A stretch of 64,000 nt of DNA from Chengkuizengella axinellae. GTDB lineage: Bacteria; Bacillota; Bacilli; Paenibacillales; KCTC-33759. Position numbers and translations under genes: made by a program. The first letter of the stretch is position 1. The number at the start of each line of letters is the position of its first letter. The stretch covers positions 1 through 64,000 of the forward strand of contig NZ_JAVAMP010000011.1 of the NCBI RefSeq assembly GCF_030730905.1, given 5' to 3'. This document shows positions 28,427 to 37,701 of this stretch, piece after piece. The notes beneath the pieces were generated by a model. The model searched no databases. It saw only the letters and a program-made list of their open reading frames with translations, and was not told the DNA's origin.

Positions 28427-28453
28427 AAGCGAAGACTATTACAGTCTTCGCTT
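28427..28453 (-). terminator. terminator of the M14 peptidase gene
   Basis: Perfect 11-bp stem AAGCGAAGACT/AGTCTTCGCTT with a 5-nt loop; on the minus strand followed by TTATTTG. Confidence 0.85.
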
Positions 28454-28494
28454 CTACTTATCACTACAGTCATCTTACTATTTTATTTAATATA

Positions 28495-29550
28495 TTAATG
28501 CTCATCCTCATGCTCTTCCCCTTTAGAGCCACTCACAGGAAGCGTATCCCAGAAGGAAGTATCTACAGTTTCGATGGAACCATCTACAAATGATTCAAGT
28601 ACCGCTTTCATTGCTGTCACACCTTGTTGAATGAGATATCCATTACTTTTTTGACCCAATACATACGGTTCATAGTAATGATCTGCCATCCCTCTCATTT
28701 CAAACAACAAAGTTGCAATCCCATATTCCAAAGCAAGACCATTTCGGCTAATTGTTGGTGCAGTCCCACCTCGATACTTGGATAATAATCCGTATCCTTT
28801 ATCATCAACAGCATTATACACGATAGCTCCTAATTGTTTAGAACGTTCTCTCACCTCAGGATCTACACCTTCATTAGTAGGATATAAGATAGAGCCAGAT
28901 ACATATTCATCTGTATCCCCTAATGTTGTTTGTGTGCCTTGATGATGAAAGTCAATCATAAAATCAGGTTCATATTTTTGAATCACATTTTCATGAAGTG
29001 CTTTGGTCTCTGGTTGATCACGATTCACATGATCACGATTCAAGTCAAAACCATCTGCATTATAACGAGTATGTGTACCCGCTACGTAATCATCTAGTGA
29101 AAAATTCACATCCCCTTCTGCACCATCTACATTTAAACGAGGTGCAATTAATATGTTTACGTTATCAATAATGTCTTGCACTTGTTTACTGTTATTTGTT
29201 AAATACTTTATGACTTCAAGTGCTGATTCAGTTGTCAATGCTTCATTTCCGTGCTGTTGGGTTAGAAACAAAACAGTAGGATTATCTTCATTATCACCAA
29301 ATCTAGCTAAATACAAATCCCTGCCTTTTATGGATTGACCATAAACCTCAAGTATCATGTCATCCGAACGTTTTGCATATTGCTCTAGGGATTTTACCAA
29401 TTCATCATACGTATGAAGGCGTTCATTTTGGATTGTTTCATTTCCGTTATAGTTAGGGCCTTCTCCTTCTGCTTGTGCTGATTGAACTGTTCCAAAAAGT
29501 GAACCGATTAACACTAAACATAATGCCAAAACCAAACCATTCTTTTTCAA
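28495..29550 (-). CDS. secreted M14 family zinc carboxypeptidase
   Basis: 351 residues from a TTG with AGGAGGG. Signal peptide (GLVLALCLVLIGSLFGTVQSAQA). Catalytic domain features are QQHGNEALTTESALEV (the HxxE zinc motif), RLNVDGAEGDVN, GFDLNRDHVNRDQPETKAL (substrate Asn-Arg), FMIDFHHQGTQ (third zinc His) and ATLLFEMRGM (catalytic Glu). It would trim peptides or cell-wall stems outside the cell. The HEDEH end is His-rich. Single gene with terminator. Confidence 0.88.
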   Translation of the reverse strand: MKKNGLVLALCLVLIGSLFGTVQSAQAEGEGPNYNGNETIQNERLHTYDELVKSLEQYAKRSDDMILEVYGQSIKGRDLYLARFGDNEDNPTVLFLTQQHGNEALTTESALEVIKYLTNNSKQVQDIIDNVNILIAPRLNVDGAEGDVNFSLDDYVAGTHTRYNADGFDLNRDHVNRDQPETKALHENVIQKYEPDFMIDFHHQGTQTTLGDTDEYVSGSILYPTNEGVDPEVRERSKQLGAIVYNAVDDKGYGLLSKYRGGTAPTISRNGLALEYGIATLLFEMRGMADHYYEPYVLGQKSNGYLIQQGVTAMKAVLESFVDGSIETVDTSFWDTLPVSGSKGEEHEDEH

Positions 29551-29704
29551 TACAATCCCTCCTAAAATATGAACTCTTTTAGGTTGATTCTAGTTGGAAT
29601 ATTTAACCTATTTCTATACTGATGTAACACTTCCCTTTAAGTCTATGGTTAATCTACTAAAAATAGTTATATTTTATTATTTTTATCAACCTATGGTCGG
29701 TCAT

Positions 29705-30382
29705 TTATATGAATGGTGATAGGACTTGTGAATCAAGACTTATTTGCTTAGAAAGGCATGACAAAATAAATAAGAGGTCTGTCTTCCCACATTCCTGTAC
29801 TTCTATCTGACCATAATGGTTATATCCAACCGCTAAAACCTCTCCCTCAGATGTTACACCTAAGGTATGGAAACCTCCTGCGATGATCTGCACAATTCCT
29901 TGATTGTTATTGTTCCACTCATCTACTTTTATTTGGTCATAATCGTCATATCCAATCGCTAAAACCTCTCCGTCAGATGTTAATCCTACGGTATGGAAAT
30001 TCCCTGCTGAGATCTGTACAATTTCTTGATCGTTATCGTTCCATTGCTCCACGTCTGTCTGATTATGATCATTATTTCCAACAGCTAAAACTTGTCCGTC
30101 TGATGTTAATCCCACAGTATGTAAAGTTCCTGAGACTACTTGTTTAATATCTTCCCAATTTTCAACACCTTGAAAAGAATCTGATTTTCCAATCCCAACT
30201 ACCTTATCTTGATTTGTTAACGCTAAGGTATGTTGTTTTCCTGCTGCGATGCGAACTTGTTCATAATCTGAAATATTTAGACGTAGTTCTGCACTTTCCA
30301 ATGTATGCTGCTGCAATAAAGGTTGAAAAAATAAGATTAGTGCTAATAATATTGAAATAACTTTATAATTTGTTGGTTTCAC
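29705..30382 (-). CDS. RCC1-repeat secreted protein, probably C-terminally truncated
   Basis: 225 residues from a GTG with GAGGAG. Signal-like helix (VISILLALILFFQPLLQ), then four RCC1-type blades, each with AGxxHTxGLTSDGxVLAxGxNDxxQ. RCC1 propellers normally need seven blades. After the last blade the sequence changes abruptly to an unrelated tail (CGKTDLLFILSCLSKQ) where a further blade would be expected (QEWG ... became QECG). A frameshift or deletion is likely, leaving a remnant. Confidence 0.65.
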   Translation of the reverse strand: MKPTNYKVISILLALILFFQPLLQQHTLESAELRLNISDYEQVRIAAGKQHTLALTNQDKVVGIGKSDSFQGVENWEDIKQVVSGTLHTVGLTSDGQVLAVGNNDHNQTDVEQWNDNDQEIVQISAGNFHTVGLTSDGEVLAIGYDDYDQIKVDEWNNNNQGIVQIIAGGFHTLGVTSEGEVLAVGYNHYGQIEVQECGKTDLLFILSCLSKQISLDSQVLSPFI

Positions 30383-30653
30383 TGTATTGCTCCTCGTATA
30401 GTATTTTTAATATCTCTTTTAATCTGAATGACATCATATGTTTGTGAATAGAATCACCTTACTTTCGATACATCATAAAATCGTAATATATCGATATAAT
30501 GATACTTATATGAATCTAGTATATTGGTAATCAAATGTCAATCTTGATTAATTTAAGTGTTTTACTATACAAAAAATAAAGTTCAAATTACCTATCTGAA
30601 CTCTACTCAATCCACTCATTATTCTATCTCATTTAATCTCTTCAAATACATAT

Positions 30654-31403
30654 TTAATAGAGCCATCTTTTTCTTTTAAGCTTTACTGGCTCATCTTCAT
30701 TAAACATCTTATTATCAACTAATTTCTTTGCATTTTCTAACATTTTATATCTTACACTTTCCCCAAACTCTTGCTGAATCTTCTCATAAGATCGAATTAA
30801 ATCATCATATTGATCTTCTTCCGTTGCAACAAAGTGAGTTAATTGTCCAGCAATGAATTGAAGTGCAGTTTTTTGTGTTTTTTTACCAAATCTACCCATT
30901 AAACTTGATGCTCCTACTTGAGTAAACACTCCTTTCCTTACAAGACGATATAAAATGGTTGGATTATTAACAATAGCTGCATTTCGCTCAGGTAAAACAA
31001 TAACTGGTTTTAACCCTATCATTTGAAGCTCATATATTACTCGATATATACTCTGAGGTATATGGATTGATGGCAAGGAAATAAAAATATACTTATTATC
31101 ATTATTTAGCGAAAGTATTATATCTCTGTTAAAATCTTCAACTATCTCATCATATATTACAACTTGATGACCTACTAGTACCTTTATATTCATACCCTCT
31201 TTTTTTATATTTTCATTTAACTCAGAAACAACGGACAATAAATGTTCTTTTTCACTTAAGAGTTTCTCTTTATTAAAACGATGAATAGCTACAATATGTG
31301 TTACCCCTTGTTTTTCTACTTCCTTTAACGTTCTTAATTTCCAAAATCTCTCCTTCGTAATATCATCTATTCGTGATAGAAAATTGCAATTTATATCAAT
31401 CAT
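30654..31403 (-). CDS. CpsB/YwqE-type tyrosine phosphatase homologue lacking metal ligands
   Basis: 249 residues, ATG with AGGAGAG. The overall match to PHP-fold phosphatases of capsule operons is clear: MIDIxCxxLxxIDD at the start, GLKPVIVLPERNAAIVNNP, LYRLVRKGVFTQVGASSLMGRFGKKTQKTALQFI. The metal-binding residues are changed: HCH to NCN (residues 5-7), ATPH to AIHR, HPERN to LPERN and SDAH to TEED. It should be catalytically dead, perhaps a binding or regulatory protein. It is divergent from a class V aminotransferase-like gene, with shared 11-bp repeat boxes between. Confidence 0.75.
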   Translation of the reverse strand: MIDINCNFLSRIDDITKERFWKLRTLKEVEKQGVTHIVAIHRFNKEKLLSEKEHLLSVVSELNENIKKEGMNIKVLVGHQVVIYDEIVEDFNRDIILSLNNDNKYIFISLPSIHIPQSIYRVIYELQMIGLKPVIVLPERNAAIVNNPTILYRLVRKGVFTQVGASSLMGRFGKKTQKTALQFIAGQLTHFVATEEDQYDDLIRSYEKIQQEFGESVRYKMLENAKKLVDNKMFNEDEPVKLKRKRWLY

Positions 31404-31459
31404 GGTAAAGTCACTCTCCTAGATTTTTATTCACCTTACTCAAAATATTAGATTGCGTT

Positions 31460-31477
31460 TGTGAAGGCTGTGTGAAG
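31460..31477 (+). promoter_or_regulatory. response-regulator box 1 (11-bp direct repeat)
   Basis: TGTGAAG at 31460-31466 and again at 31471-31477, spaced exactly 11 bp. A matching pair in opposite orientation is at 31561-31578. Likely target of the OmpR-type regulator at 33365. Confidence 0.6.
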
Positions 31478-31560
31478 TCATAAAAATCACATGAATTTCA
31501 AGTTATGTAATAAAATATTTGTTTATCCTTCCGACCTAGAATTTATGTTCTAAAGAATCA

Positions 31561-31578
31561 CTTCACAGTGGTTTCACA
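31561..31578 (-). promoter_or_regulatory. response-regulator box 2 (inverted copy)
   Basis: On the minus strand TGTGAAA and TGTGAAG, spaced 11 bp, mirror box 1 about 100 bp away. This one lies 56 bp before the aminotransferase-like gene. Confidence 0.6.
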
Positions 31579-31634
31579 TAACAGGTCTAATATTTGTTTA
31601 ACGAATCAAGTACTAGATTAAAGGAGTGCAAAAC

Positions 31635-33344
31635 ATGGATATAAATTACCTTAGAGATCAAACCTTAGGTTATGGAAGCGTTTTGAATGGTCCATATGGT
31701 GAACGTCTAATTACTTACGCAGACTATATGACTTCTGGAAAAGGACTTCATTTTTTAGAGAACTATTACATAAAGTTAAGTGAAACTTATTCCAATACCC
31801 ATACCGAGCAAGACTATACAGGGAAAGTTACTGAACAACTCTATCATCATGCAAAAGAAATAATACTGAAAAGTGTGAAGGCGAACGATCAGTACTGTAT
31901 TTTTCCATCTGGAACTGAAACTACAGAAGCTATTCATCGGCTCATAAAGATTCTAGGATTATACAAAACACCTGGATACATGCAAAGACGAGAAGAATAT
32001 CTTTCCAAAATAGGACAAAGCGATCAGGATATAAGTATCGTTCGAAACTTTGAAGAAAATTTCCAAACCACTCGACCAGTAGTCTTTATTAGTTCCTATG
32101 AACATCATGCTAATGAAATCCAGTGGCGTGAAAGTCATGCAGAAGTTGTAAAAATTAAGATGGATGAATTAGGATTATTTGACCTTAAAGACTTAAAGTG
32201 CAAGGTTGCAAATCCCAAATACAAGAACAGGTTGAAAATTGGGTCATTCTCAGCAGCATCAAGTGTAACAGGAATTAAAACACCTGTTGCCGAAGTGGCA
32301 GAAATCATGCATTTTTATGGTGGTCTTGTCTTTTTTGACTATACTGTAGCAGGACCTTATTTGGATATAAATATGACTAAAAGTGCTTTAGAATATTTTG
32401 ACGGGATCTATCTGTCTATGCATAAATTTTTGGGTGGTCAAAACACTACTGGACTTTTAATCATGAAGAAAAATCTATACAATCCCGAGACATCACCATC
32501 CATAATTAACAGTGAAACTATTAAATGTGCAGTAGAGGATTACCACCAGTATATTCAAGATATAAAAGCCAGAGAAGATGAGGAAACTCCAAACATGATG
32601 CAGCTGATAAAAGCAGCGATGGCTCTTGATTTAAAGGAAACTTTGGGGGTAGATTATATCCAAAGGGTAGAACAACTTCGTATTTCTCAAGCCATTGAAA
32701 CTTTGAGACCTGAGCGAAATATAGATATCCTTGGAAATCCAAATCCAAAACGAAGGCTAGGGATTTTTTCATTTAATATTAGATATCGTAATGGATATTT
32801 ACACCAAGGTTTTATCTCCGCCTTACTGAACGATTTATTTGGAATACAATCCTGTTCAGGTTGTGCTAATGCTGGACATTATGACACCAAACTTTTGAAA
32901 CCTGAGCTAAATAATATGAGGAAACTCACTGATGCACTAAATATGGGGATCAAGGCTATGAAACCAGGTTGGACACGCGTTCATTTTCATTTTACAATGG
33001 ATGATGAAGCATTTAAATTTATTATTAAAGCCATTCAATTTGTGGCAAGGTACGGATATTTATTTTTACATGAATACACAGTATCACCTGCAACTGGACG
33101 GTGGAAGAACAGAAATATAAAAAATGAATTCCCAGCAAAGTTAAGCCTTATTGTTGCAATGCAAACAAAACGTTTAAAAATAGTATCCAGACACAGTAGT
33201 TTTGGACGGAATTATCGGAAATATATGAAATTCGCAAATAAGAAAAGATTGGAGCTTGAAAAGAAGACGATTAGTCTTACAAAATTTGGTCAACGTGAAC
33301 TGCACGATATTGCCTGGTTTTACTATGCTCACAAAAAAGAATAA
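31635..33344 (+). CDS. class V aminotransferase / cysteine desulfurase-like PLP protein
   Basis: 569 residues from the ATG at 31635 (AAGGAG just upstream). Fold type I PLP enzyme: FPSGTETTEAIHRL (cofactor phosphate), SSYEHHANEIQWRE (the aromatic/His face of NifS-like enzymes), FFDYTVAGPYLD with Asp at about 235, and the Schiff-base Lys at about 264 in SMHKFLGGQNTTG. A cluster CSGCANAGH lies near 415. The last 100 residues (after VSPATGRWK) are basic and not part of the usual fold. Substrate unknown. It forms an operon with the two-component system that follows. Confidence 0.8.
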   Translation: MDINYLRDQTLGYGSVLNGPYGERLITYADYMTSGKGLHFLENYYIKLSETYSNTHTEQDYTGKVTEQLYHHAKEIILKSVKANDQYCIFPSGTETTEAIHRLIKILGLYKTPGYMQRREEYLSKIGQSDQDISIVRNFEENFQTTRPVVFISSYEHHANEIQWRESHAEVVKIKMDELGLFDLKDLKCKVANPKYKNRLKIGSFSAASSVTGIKTPVAEVAEIMHFYGGLVFFDYTVAGPYLDINMTKSALEYFDGIYLSMHKFLGGQNTTGLLIMKKNLYNPETSPSIINSETIKCAVEDYHQYIQDIKAREDEETPNMMQLIKAAMALDLKETLGVDYIQRVEQLRISQAIETLRPERNIDILGNPNPKRRLGIFSFNIRYRNGYLHQGFISALLNDLFGIQSCSGCANAGHYDTKLLKPELNNMRKLTDALNMGIKAMKPGWTRVHFHFTMDDEAFKFIIKAIQFVARYGYLFLHEYTVSPATGRWKNRNIKNEFPAKLSLIVAMQTKRLKIVSRHSSFGRNYRKYMKFANKKRLELEKKTISLTKFGQRELHDIAWFYYAHKKE

Positions 33345-33364
33345 GTTTTTACGGAGGAATATGG

Positions 33365-34030
33365 ATGAAAATCCTTGTTGTTGATGATGAGTTCCATATA
33401 AGAAAAGTAATTGGAGACTACTTAAGAACAGAAGGTTATGAAGTGTTTGAAGGCACTGACGGATTGGATTGCATCGAACAACTAAAGTCAAGACCAGATG
33501 TGGATTTAATTTTACTTGATGTTAGAATGCCGAAGTTGACAGGATTTGAAGCAATAGAACAAATTAAGAAGATAACGGATGCACCTATACTTTTTTTGAC
33601 TGCACTGGATGAGTCCTTTGATGAAATTAAAGGTCTGAATTTAGGTGCAGATGACTACATAACAAAACCATTTCGATACGATATTTTAATTGCTCGTGTA
33701 AATTCAGCACTCAGACGTAGAAAAGCATTAAAACCAACAGTTTTTGAAAGCAAAAATTTTAAAATGGACTTTTCAAAACGTGAAGTTAAAATATTTGAAA
33801 CACCTGTTACTTTGACTAAAATGGAATTTGAGCTCCTTGAGTATTTTGTTAAAAACAATGAACTTGTTCTTGATAGAAACAGAATTCTTGATAGTGTTTG
33901 GGGATATGACTATTACGGGGATCCACGTACAGTGGATACACATGTTAAAACATTAAGAGTAAAATTGGGAGAGTATGGTGAGTGGATATTAACAAAGCGG
34001 GGTGTAGGTTATCAGTTTAAGGTGGAGTAA
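33365..34030 (+). CDS. OmpR/PhoB family response regulator
   Basis: 221 residues, ATG with GGAGG. Receiver with acidic DDE at 7-9, phospho-acceptor Asp52 (LLDVRMPK) and KPFR; then a winged-helix effector (TKMEFELLEYFVKNNELVLDRNRILDSVWGYDYYGDPRTVDTHVKTLR). It is 21 bp after the PLP gene and 11 bp before its kinase. The 11-bp direct repeats at 31460 and 31561 are the likely operators, so the operon may be self-controlled. Confidence 0.93.
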   Translation: MKILVVDDEFHIRKVIGDYLRTEGYEVFEGTDGLDCIEQLKSRPDVDLILLDVRMPKLTGFEAIEQIKKITDAPILFLTALDESFDEIKGLNLGADDYITKPFRYDILIARVNSALRRRKALKPTVFESKNFKMDFSKREVKIFETPVTLTKMEFELLEYFVKNNELVLDRNRILDSVWGYDYYGDPRTVDTHVKTLRVKLGEYGEWILTKRGVGYQFKVE

Positions 34031-34040
34031 TATTCGCAAT

Positions 34041-35516
34041 ATGAGCATCAAAATGACTTTGATCTTTTCATTGGTGTTTTTTTTGCTGTTAGGAACCCTA
34101 TTGTTTATCAATGCATTTTTTATGGAAACATATGTGATATGGAATGCACATCGAGATATGGAAAACACTGCAATTGAATTAAATGAGAAGGTTCGTGAGA
34201 ATCCAAATTATTACTGGATTAATGATATCCGGGAGGAAAGTCTATATCTTATTTTCGATGAGGAAACAATTAATCCACCGCCCCCGCATCCTGGTACTCA
34301 AACAGAACCACCTTCTAATACTCGATCTGAACGATCAAATGGTGAACAATCACCACCGAGAAGAGCTGTTGAAGCCTTTATGAAAGAAGCACCCTATTTG
34401 ATAAATCAGGTCAAGGGAAGTCCTGATAAGATGCTCAAAGGTGCCGATCAAATGGGTAAAGGAACATACATGGCCATTTATCACTTAAAGGTATTAGATA
34501 ATGGTGATTTAATTATACAAGTTTATCAAGGTAAAGAAGCATTTGAAACGATCTCTGTAACCATGAGATTTTTATACACTGCATCGACCTTTATCTTTAT
34601 ATTGGGGATAACAATAATCTGGAAAATCTCAAATATAATAGGACAAAAAGCGAAAAATATGAGTGCGAAAACAAAAAAAATGGGTGAGTTGGATTTTTCC
34701 GATCCAATTACAGTAAATAGTAAAGATGAAATTGGACATCTGTCTCATAATATCAACACCCTTTCAAATAAGCTAGAGGATGTCATTGGTGATCTTAAAA
34801 TTTCAAATGAGAAACTGAATGTAGAACTTGAAAAAGAACGAAGTATGGAGCAAATGCGTAGACAATTTGTTTCAGATGTATCTCATGAATTGAAGAATCC
34901 GCTAAGTATGATTCAAGGATATGCTGATGGATTGTTTCATGACATCCCAAAAACAGAAGCTGATAAAAAATACTATCAAAAAGTGATTGTTGAAGAGGCT
35001 GATCGACTTGGAAAGCTTCTTAAGGACTTACTAGATTTATCGAGTTATGAATCAGGCGTTTTTAAGTTAACCTATGAACAAGTTGATTTGAATGAACTAA
35101 TAAGTAATACATTGGATCGTTACCGATTGAAAGCAAACGAAAAAGAACTTTCCATTCAAATGGAGTTAAATGAAATCCCAATTATTTATGCCGACCCAAG
35201 AAGATTGGAACAAATCTTAGTCAATCTTGTATCCAATGCACTTAAATACTCCGATCAAGAAGGAAAAATTGTCATCAGGACTCATCATAATGGAGAACAA
35301 GTTACTTTTTTGATAGCTAATACAGGTGACTTGTTAAATCAAAAGCAAATGGACATGATATGGAACAGCTTCCATCAAGTGGATAGCACACGTTCGGGTA
35401 ATGGTTTAGGACTTCCTATAGTCAAGAGTATCGTAAAGCTTCATAAAGGAAATTGTATGGTTTCAGTTGAAAACGAGATGAATTGCTTTAAGGTTCAGTT
35501 GCCAGTTACTTCATAA
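34041..35516 (+). CDS. sensor histidine kinase
   Basis: 491 residues, ATG with GGTGGAG. Two membrane helices (about 7-29 and 172-194) enclose an extracytoplasmic sensor of about 140 residues with an unusual proline-rich run (INPPPPHPGTQTEPPSNT) and many charges. HAMP follows, then HisKA with SHELKNPLSMIQGY (phospho-His) and HATPase_c with N box LVNLVSNALKYS and G boxes NTGDLL, GNGLGLPIV. Signal unknown. Partner of the regulator at 33365. Confidence 0.92.
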   Translation: MSIKMTLIFSLVFFLLLGTLLFINAFFMETYVIWNAHRDMENTAIELNEKVRENPNYYWINDIREESLYLIFDEETINPPPPHPGTQTEPPSNTRSERSNGEQSPPRRAVEAFMKEAPYLINQVKGSPDKMLKGADQMGKGTYMAIYHLKVLDNGDLIIQVYQGKEAFETISVTMRFLYTASTFIFILGITIIWKISNIIGQKAKNMSAKTKKMGELDFSDPITVNSKDEIGHLSHNINTLSNKLEDVIGDLKISNEKLNVELEKERSMEQMRRQFVSDVSHELKNPLSMIQGYADGLFHDIPKTEADKKYYQKVIVEEADRLGKLLKDLLDLSSYESGVFKLTYEQVDLNELISNTLDRYRLKANEKELSIQMELNEIPIIYADPRRLEQILVNLVSNALKYSDQEGKIVIRTHHNGEQVTFLIANTGDLLNQKQMDMIWNSFHQVDSTRSGNGLGLPIVKSIVKLHKGNCMVSVENEMNCFKVQLPVTS

Positions 35517-35582
35517 GTCATATTGCAAGAAACCCACAACATATTACCTTTTTTCAATTAATATGAAATATTTATAGAGTAA

Positions 35583-35606
35583 GGGGCTGGCTTTCCAGCC
35601 CTTCTC
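35583..35606. terminator. GC-rich terminator between convergent genes
   Basis: GGGGCTGG-CTTT-CCAGCCC, followed by TTCT. It lies between the kinase (+) and the ABC-F gene (-). Confidence 0.7.
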
Positions 35607-35615
35607 AATACTTAT

Positions 35616-37598
35616 TTAAGCTTGCTCAATTTCCTCAACAATCAATGACAACTCTTCCCAACGTAGCATCGTTTTCTCTAGTAACTGCTCTGTTTTTTGT
35701 TGCTCTTCATAGAGTTCACTTACTTTTTCAGAGTCGCTACCCGCTTCAACAATCTCTTTTTCAATTTCTGAAATTCGCTGTTCTAAAGCGGCAATTTTAT
35801 CTTCAATCTCATCCCATTCTATTTGTTCTTTATAGGACAACTTCTTGCGCCGTTCTTTTTTTTGTGTCTCTTTTATGTCATCCCCTGCAATTTGTTTCTC
35901 AAGTGTTTGTTTTTCTTTTTCAGCACTTTTCATTTCCATATACTCAGTGTAGTTTCCTTGAAAACGAGTAATTACGCCGTTTCCTTCAAAACAAATGAGA
36001 TGATCTACTACACGGTCTAAGAAGTATCGATCATGAGAAACACTAATAACAACACCATTAAAAACTTCTAAATAATCCTCTAATATGGTTAGAGTCTGAA
36101 TATCTAAATCATTCGTTGGCTCATCCAGCAGTAAAACATTCGGTTCAGACATTAATATCGATAACAAATATAACCGACGACGCTCTCCCCCAGATAATTT
36201 ACGGATATAAGTCCATTGGATGCTTCTAGGGAATAGAAATCGCTCTAACATCTGCTCTGCTGTGATTGTCGTGCCATCTGCTGTTTTTACAATTTCTGCT
36301 TTTTGTTTAATATATTCAACGACTCTTAAATCCCCATCTAATTCCTCGTTATTTTGCGTATAATAACCTACTTTTACGGTTTCTCCAACTTCAATGGTGC
36401 CTGCATCCGGTTTGATTTTACCTGCTAACATATTTAACAAAGTAGATTTTCCACTTCCATTTGGTCCAATAATGCCTAACCGTTCATCAGGTACAACTAA
36501 ATAGTTGAAATGATCAATCAGTTTTTTGTCCTCTATTGTTTTAGATAACTCTTCAATCTCAAATACTTTTTTTCCGAGTCTATTCGATCCAATCGAAATG
36601 TCTAAAGGGTCCTCTTTAGCGATTGTTTTTTTATTTTGCAGCTCATGCACTCTTTGTATACGTGCCTTCTGTTTTGTCGTTCTTGCTTTAGCTCCTCTAC
36701 GCAACCAAGCTAGTTCTTTCCGTAGTAAGTTTTTACGTTTGCTTTCATCGATAACGGCTTGCTCTTCTCTCTCAGCCTTTTTCTCTAAAAAAGTCTCATA
36801 ATTCCCTTCATACGCATAAAGCTTTCCGTGATCTAATTCAAACATACGATTTGTTACACGGTTTAAAAAGTAACGATCATGAGTAACGAGAATGAGCGCC
36901 CCTTGATATTTTGATAAATAACCCTCCAACCACTCTATTGTCTCATTATCTAAATGATTCGTCGGTTCATCTAAAATAAGCAAATCCGCAGATTGAATAA
37001 GTGCCTTCGCAATGGCGACCTTCTTCCGTTGTCCACCAGATAATTGTTTCACTTTTTGTGTAAAGTTTGTAATCCCTAATCTAGTTAATACCGTTTTTGC
37101 AGTTGTATTCGCTTCCCATGCATCCTCTTGGTCCATTTTCTGCTGTTTTTTAAATAGGGCTTCCTGTTTCCTCTCATTATTCGAATCAAGTTCCAATTCC
37201 ATTAGAGCTAACTCATACTCTCGTAATGTAATCATCATGGAAGAATTTCCATAATAAATTTGCTCTAACACCGTTAAGTCTTCTTCAAACTGAGGATCTT
37301 GAGGGAGGTATTCAATATGAAACTGATTTGCATGCATCAAATCCCCTTTTTCAACCGAATCCAGTCCTGCAATGACTTTTAACAAGGTAGATTTCCCCGT
37401 TCCGTTCACACCGATTAAACCGATTTTTTGTTTCTCGGATATAGTAAAAGAGATATCATCAAATAGGACCTTATCTCCATAGGTTTTTAATAGATGTTCT
37501 ACTGTAAGAATACTCATTCCATTATCATTCCTTGTTTCTGGCTTAATGATTTCATTAGCATCATATTTTGTTCCTTCTACTATCTCATATTTTCGCAA
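35616..37598 (-). CDS. ABC-F family ATPase (Uup/YfmR-like)
   Basis: 660 residues from a TTG with AGGAG 9 nt upstream; an ATG 27 codons in (37517) is the alternative. Two soluble ABC domains: GVNGTGKST, LSGGQRKK, LLILDEPTNHLD, then GPNGSGKST, LSGGERRR, LLLDEPTNDLD. A charged linker of the ABC-F type joins them (ELAWLRRGAKARTTKQKARIQ). A C-terminal coiled coil (about 575-655) is as in Uup and YfmR. These proteins act on the ribosome and not in transport. There are no membrane segments. A housekeeping translation role is likelier than drug protection. Confidence 0.9.
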   Translation of the reverse strand: MRKYEIVEGTKYDANEIIKPETRNDNGMSILTVEHLLKTYGDKVLFDDISFTISEKQKIGLIGVNGTGKSTLLKVIAGLDSVEKGDLMHANQFHIEYLPQDPQFEEDLTVLEQIYYGNSSMMITLREYELALMELELDSNNERKQEALFKKQQKMDQEDAWEANTTAKTVLTRLGITNFTQKVKQLSGGQRKKVAIAKALIQSADLLILDEPTNHLDNETIEWLEGYLSKYQGALILVTHDRYFLNRVTNRMFELDHGKLYAYEGNYETFLEKKAEREEQAVIDESKRKNLLRKELAWLRRGAKARTTKQKARIQRVHELQNKKTIAKEDPLDISIGSNRLGKKVFEIEELSKTIEDKKLIDHFNYLVVPDERLGIIGPNGSGKSTLLNMLAGKIKPDAGTIEVGETVKVGYYTQNNEELDGDLRVVEYIKQKAEIVKTADGTTITAEQMLERFLFPRSIQWTYIRKLSGGERRRLYLLSILMSEPNVLLLDEPTNDLDIQTLTILEDYLEVFNGVVISVSHDRYFLDRVVDHLICFEGNGVITRFQGNYTEYMEMKSAEKEKQTLEKQIAGDDIKETQKKERRKKLSYKEQIEWDEIEDKIAALEQRISEIEKEIVEAGSDSEKVSELYEEQQKTEQLLEKTMLRWEELSLIVEEIEQA

Positions 37599-37701
37599 AA
37601 AATCACACTCCTATCCAATGAAATAAGCTTTTAGAGCTATCCTGACAGGTTTATGGCAGTGTTCATTTGTTATAATTATAGGATGATTTAAAAACAACAA
37701 A

